NCBI GenBank assembly: GCA_011056635.1
Contig: DSEO01000262.1
Coordinates: 1 to 54,681, forward strand
DNA: 54,681 bases
Direction of reading: 5' to 3'
Source: Bacteroides sp.
GTDB lineage: Bacteria > Bacteroidota > Bacteroidia > Bacteroidales > GCA-2748055
Shown: in pieces, positions 51,344-54,681 of the stretch
Layout of the letters: each line of letters starts with the position of its first letter
Position numbering within the stretch: position 1 is the first letter of the stretch
Program-made: the position numbers and the translations under genes
Notes under the pieces: generated by a model
What the model was told of the DNA's origin: nothing
Database searches by the model: none
The model's input: only the letters and a program-made list of their open reading frames with translations

Positions 51344-52561
51344 ATGGACCGTTGCTCATTTTGCGGAAGAGAGAAGAAAGACACCAACCTGCTGATCGCC
51401 GGGATCTCGGGACACATTTGTGATCGCTGTATAGAACAGGCTTACAGCATTGTACAGGAAGAACTCGGGGTCCATGGTGAATTTGACATGGGACAGATCA
51501 AGCTGCTGAAGCCATCGGAAATAAAGAGTTTCCTGGATCTCTATGTGATCGGTCAGGAAGAGGCCAAGAAATATATTGCGGTGGCGGTGTACAATCATTA
51601 CAAGCGGCTGATGCAGCAGGACAGCAAGGAAGAAGTGGAAATCGAAAAATCGAATATCATCCTGGTGGGAGAGACCGGAACGGGGAAGACGCTGCTGGCC
51701 CGCACCATCGCCAGGTTGCTGCATGTGCCTTTCACCATCGTGGATGCCACGGTCCTCACCGAAGCGGGATACGTGGGAGAGGACATCGAGAGTGTGCTCA
51801 CCCGGTTGCTGCAGGTGGCGGATTACAATGTCGAAGCTGCTGAAAAAGGGATCGTTTTCATTGACGAGATCGATAAGATCGCCCGCAAGGGCGACAATCC
51901 CTCCATTACCAGGGATGTGTCCGGTGAAGGAGTGCAGCAGGGACTGCTCAAGCTGCTGGAGGGATCGATCATCAATGTTCCGCCCCAGGGTGGCAGGAAA
52001 CACCCGGATCAGAAGATGATCCCGGTCAATACGAAGAACATCCTGTTCATCTGCGGAGGCGCATTCGACGGGATCGAGAAAAAGATCGCCAACCGGCTGA
52101 ATACACAGGTGGTGGGTTACAATGCGGCCAAGGATGCGGAAAAGATCGATAAGAAGAACCTGCTCCAGTATGTGGCACCGCAGGATTTGAAAGCATTCGG
52201 AATGATCCCGGAGATCATCGGCAGGCTGCCGGTGCTGACATACCTGCATCCGCTGGATGAAAAGGCGCTGCGCAGGATCCTCACCGAGCCGAAAAATGCC
52301 ATCATCAAACAATATGAGAAATTGTTCGAGATGGACGGGATCAAACTTGCCTGGGATGAAAAAGTACTCAATTACATTGTCCAGAAGGCCATCGAATTCA
52401 AGCTCGGGGCGAGGGGACTACGTTCCATCTGCGAGGCCATCATGATCGATGCTATGTTCGAATTGCCGTCCAGGAAGGATACGGACGAAATAACCATCGG
52501 GATCAAGTATGCAAGGGAAAAGCTGGAAAAAGCCAACCTGAAGCGGCTTAAAGCAGCCTGA
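51344..52561 (+). CDS. clpX: ATP-dependent Clp protease ATP-binding subunit ClpX
   Basis: A 405-residue AAA+ unfoldase. The N-terminal zinc finger is Cys4, Cys7, Cys26 and Cys29; Walker A is [11 protein letters not shown], Walker B is [10 protein letters not shown], and the [19 protein letters not shown] segment includes pore-loop and sensor residues typical of ClpX. An IGF-type loop for ClpP docking is expected near residues 250-275. It follows clpP by two bases and its TGA shares a base with the ATG of the next gene. Confidence 0.97.
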   Translation: MDRCSFCGREKKDTNLLIAGISGHICDRCIEQAYSIVQEELGVHGEFDMGQIKLLKPSEIKSFLDLYVIGQEEAKKYIAVAVYNHYKRLMQQDSKEEVEIEKSNIILVGETGTGKTLLARTIARLLHVPFTIVDATVLTEAGYVGEDIESVLTRLLQVADYNVEAAEKGIVFIDEIDKIARKGDNPSITRDVSGEGVQQGLLKLLEGSIINVPPQGGRKHPDQKMIPVNTKNILFICGGAFDGIEKKIANRLNTQVVGYNAAKDAEKIDKKNLLQYVAPQDLKAFGMIPEIIGRLPVLTYLHPLDEKALRRILTEPKNAIIKQYEKLFEMDGIKLAWDEKVLNYIVQKAIEFKLGARGLRSICEAIMIDAMFELPSRKDTDEITIGIKYAREKLEKANLKRLKAA

Positions 52562-53493
52562 TGAGTTCCGGGAGGACAGGTGCATATATCAGTGTCATCC
52601 TGGCGATGATGTTCTGGGGATTCACGTTCGTGCTTTACAAATATGCCAATGAATCCTTCCGGCCTGTCAGCATCATCTTCCTGCGATTGTTTATATCCAT
52701 CTTTTTCCTGTTTGGATTTGCCCTGCTTTTAAATAGACTGAAAAGGATCAGGAAAACGGACTGGAAATGGTTGCTGCTCCTCTCCCTGTTCGAGCCTTTC
52801 TTCTATTTCCTGGGGGAAGTCAACGGCATGACCCTGGTCACCCCCACCGTGGGTGCTGTGATCATTTCCACCATTCCCCTCATCGTGCCTTTCGCCGCCT
52901 ATTATTTTTACAGGGAGCGGCTGACGCTCCTGAACCAGATCGGACTGGTGGTCTCTTTTGCGGGCGTGCTGATGGTCGTCTTCACCAGAAATGAAGGATT
53001 ATCGGCAGATGCCAGGGGCATTCTGCTGATGTGTGTGGCAGTGGTATCGGCGGTGGGGTATACCATGGTGGTGAAAAAACTGATTGACCACTACAATCCG
53101 ATCACCATCACCGCCTACCAGAGCCTCTGTGGTCTGGTCATGTTCCTTCCCCTTTTCCTGATCCTGGAAGTTCCCCGCCTGCAGACAATCTCGGTATCCA
53201 CGCCCAGCCTGCTCGCCCTGCTTTACCTGGGTGTGATCGGATCCGGCATTTGCTTTATTCTGCTGACCATCGCCATCCGGGAACTGGGCGCTTCCAGGGC
53301 AAATATCTTTGCCAACCTGGTCCCTGTGGTTGCAGCCATTCTTTCGTTTTTACTCCTGAAGGAGTCGATGCCGTTGTTGAAGATCGCCGGAATCCTTGTC
53401 GTGATCGCCGGGTTGTTCATGTCACAGATCGGAGAGATCAGATTGAAGAAAGCCCCCGGAAAAGACGCATTCAAACACCCGCCATACGCCTGA
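52561..53493 (+). CDS. EamA/DMT family transporter (2)
   Basis: A 310-residue membrane protein with ten hydrophobic helices in two EamA repeats (about 8-140 and 155-290). It shares the fold but not close sequence with the transporter at 35409-36329. The start overlaps the clpX stop (TGATG). It may be a passenger of the clp operon or a joint unit with the glycosyltransferase two bases downstream. Substrate unknown. Confidence 0.85.
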   Translation: MSSGRTGAYISVILAMMFWGFTFVLYKYANESFRPVSIIFLRLFISIFFLFGFALLLNRLKRIRKTDWKWLLLLSLFEPFFYFLGEVNGMTLVTPTVGAVIISTIPLIVPFAAYYFYRERLTLLNQIGLVVSFAGVLMVVFTRNEGLSADARGILLMCVAVVSAVGYTMVVKKLIDHYNPITITAYQSLCGLVMFLPLFLILEVPRLQTISVSTPSLLALLYLGVIGSGICFILLTIAIRELGASRANIFANLVPVVAAILSFLLLKESMPLLKIAGILVVIAGLFMSQIGEIRLKKAPGKDAFKHPPYA

Positions 53494-53495
53494 TC

Positions 53496-54554
53496 ATGAG
53501 CAGCCGGAGTGTATTCATCGTACAGGGAGAGGGAAGGGGCCATCTGTCGCAATCGATGGCTATGAAGGAATTCCTGGAGGAAACAGGGCACAGCGTGGAG
53601 GCCGTTTTTGCTGGATGCAGCAGTCATGCCCCGTTGCCCGGTTATTACAGGGAATGCTTCCGGGAAAAATTGCATTGCATGGAAAGCCCTTATCTGCTGC
53701 GTTCTCCCAATCGCAAAGGCATCCTGGTGGGGCGGACCATCCTCCATCACTTGCTCCGGTGGGTGACTTATCTGAAGGAGGTGCAACGCATCCGGCAAAA
53801 GATCCGGGAGATCCGACCCGATGCCGTATTCAATTTCTGTGACCCGGTGGGTGCGCTGGTCATGCGAAAGCTTGACCCCGGGATCAGGCGGATCGGGATC
53901 GGTCACCATTTTTTCCTCCATCTGGACGGATACCGTTGTAATGGCGGATCAGCCGTGCAAAGGCTGCTCCTGAAGCTGTTTTCCGGCCTGATCATGCAAT
54001 CGTGTGACCGGGTACTGGCACTCTCTTTCCGTGAAGGTGATGGAAATAAGCGGATCCGTGTCATTCCCCCGCTGATCCGGAGGAAATTCCGCGAGATCCG
54101 TTACACGCCGGGGGAAAGATACCTGGTCTACCTCCTGAATGAGGGTTATATTTACGACCTGCTCCTCATGGCGCAGGCCGATCCGGATTTCAGGGCGGAT
54201 GTATTTGCCGGGTTCACCCCCGGAACAACACTGCCCCCTGGATTGCAGATGCACCCCCTGGATGAGACGAAGTTCCGGGAGAAGATGACCACCTGCAGGG
54301 GATTGATCACCACTTCGGGTTTTGACACGGTGGCCGAAGCGGCGTATCTGGGCATCCCCATGATCGTGGTCCCGGTCCGGAACCATTTCGAACAGCGCTG
54401 CAACAGTCTCGATACCCAGCGCAACGGTTTCGGTTACGCGGCAATGAAACTGGTTCCGGGGATAGAGAAAAAAATGCGCCCCTATGACAACAGCAAATAC
54501 AGGCAATGGGTGGATACCGCCGGCGAAAGGATCCTGAAGATGATGGATTCATAA
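53496..54554 (+). CDS. MurG/UGT-like glycosyltransferase
   Basis: About 352 residues from the ATG at 53496; the open frame upstream is antisense-like extension through the transporter gene. The fold is GT-B: QGEGRGHLSQSMAMKEFL opens with a G-rich loop as in MurG, and the C-terminal donor site reads TTSGFDTVAEAAYLGIPMIVVP followed by HFEQRCNSLDTQRNGFG. This resembles the COG1819 type that transfers sugar to lipids or natural products. The acceptor is unknown. It begins two bases after the transporter gene, and a secreted-protein gene starts five bases after it. Confidence 0.82.
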   Translation: MSSRSVFIVQGEGRGHLSQSMAMKEFLEETGHSVEAVFAGCSSHAPLPGYYRECFREKLHCMESPYLLRSPNRKGILVGRTILHHLLRWVTYLKEVQRIRQKIREIRPDAVFNFCDPVGALVMRKLDPGIRRIGIGHHFFLHLDGYRCNGGSAVQRLLLKLFSGLIMQSCDRVLALSFREGDGNKRIRVIPPLIRRKFREIRYTPGERYLVYLLNEGYIYDLLLMAQADPDFRADVFAGFTPGTTLPPGLQMHPLDETKFREKMTTCRGLITTSGFDTVAEAAYLGIPMIVVPVRNHFEQRCNSLDTQRNGFGYAAMKLVPGIEKKMRPYDNSKYRQWVDTAGERILKMMDS

Positions 54555-54559
54555 TAACC

Positions 54560-54681
54560 ATGATGAATGGAGCGTTTTACAAGGGTATGAGAAAGATCGT
54601 GTGGCATGTCGGCCTGATCCTGGCCATGGCGGGGTTCCATGGTTGGCAATCCCCGGCGATGGCGCAGAAGGGCGGGGAAAC
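54560..54681 (+). CDS. Start of a secreted protein, cut by the window edge
   Basis: An open frame from the ATG at 54560 runs to the window end and encodes about 40 residues. It has a basic start (FYKGMRKIVW), a hydrophobic core (HVGLILAMAGF) and an AMAQ cleavage site, which is a typical signal peptide. It begins five bases after the glycosyltransferase stop, so it belongs to the same operon. Product unknown. Confidence 0.65.
   Translation, partial: MMNGAFYKGMRKIVWHVGLILAMAGFHGWQSPAMAQKGGE

Noticed and set aside
53250-53495. N-terminal extension of the MurG/UGT-like gene
   Set aside because: It lies out of frame within the EamA gene; the GT fold begins at the ATG at 53496.

Overview
This window reads as a Bacteroidota chromosome segment, most like an anaerobic member of the Bacteroidales/Marinilabiliales. 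The evidence is a TonB-dependent receptor with a carboxypeptidase-regulatory-like N-terminus, a type IX secretion (Por) sorting domain, Bacteroidota-type promoters (TAnnTTTG -7 boxes, with TTTG or TTG about 20 bases upstream in the best cases), a general lack of Shine-Dalgarno sequences, an oxygen-sensitive radical-SAM sulfatase maturase, and a glycogen locus of the Bacteroidota type. GC is moderately high, so long antisense shadow ORFs are common. No gene-free stretch exceeds about 300 bases; the longest, 19024-19255, holds a promoter. I see no insertion sequence, phage, CRISPR array, integron or rRNA.

Layout. 1-5.8 kb: sulfatase maturase (+), a Tat-type dienelactone hydrolase (-), a Tat-type Gfo/Idh/MocA oxidoreductase (+), then a minus-strand run ending in an SMP-30 lipoprotein. 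4.8-8.1 kb (-): acyl-ACP/CoA synthetase-like ligase, CPBP membrane protein, NAD-dependent epimerase. 8.1-12.7 kb (+): circularly permuted ATP-grasp ligase, N-formylglutamate-amidohydrolase-like enzyme and TonB receptor; this is the least explained cluster and my first choice for a new pathway. 12.7-19 kb: T9SS cargo protein, K+-dependent membrane pyrophosphatase, LpxH-like hydrolase, and two thioredoxin-fold lipoproteins that both lack the CXXC pair.

19.2-30.3 kb is a complete glycogen locus: debranching enzyme, GT4 glycosyltransferase, GH57 amylase and a 1411-residue glycogen synthase (GT3)/phosphorylase (GT35) fusion on the plus strand, with a convergent branching enzyme. 30.3-38.5 kb is housekeeping: ribF, ahcY, greA, a HIT protein, ruvC, an EamA transporter, serS, rpmA and rplU (with an unusual Lys/Ala/Pro tail). 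38.7-43.5 kb (+) is a tightly overlapping operon of DUF151-UVR nuclease, NupC nucleoside transporter, lone response regulator, GT2 glycosyltransferase and an orphan OppC-like permease. 43.5-47.4 kb (-) has recQ followed by an ABC-2 exporter pair. 47.5-54.7 kb (+) has tatC, lptB, tRNA-Leu(UAG), tig-clpP-clpX, a second EamA transporter, a MurG/UGT-like glycosyltransferase and the start of a secreted protein cut by the window edge.

Links within the window: tatC supplies the translocon for the two Tat-signal proteins at 1.3-3.6 kb; lptB and the LpxH-like enzyme both serve lipopolysaccharide; tig/clpP/clpX form a proteostasis operon; and the five glycogen genes form one pathway for making, branching and mobilising glycogen.
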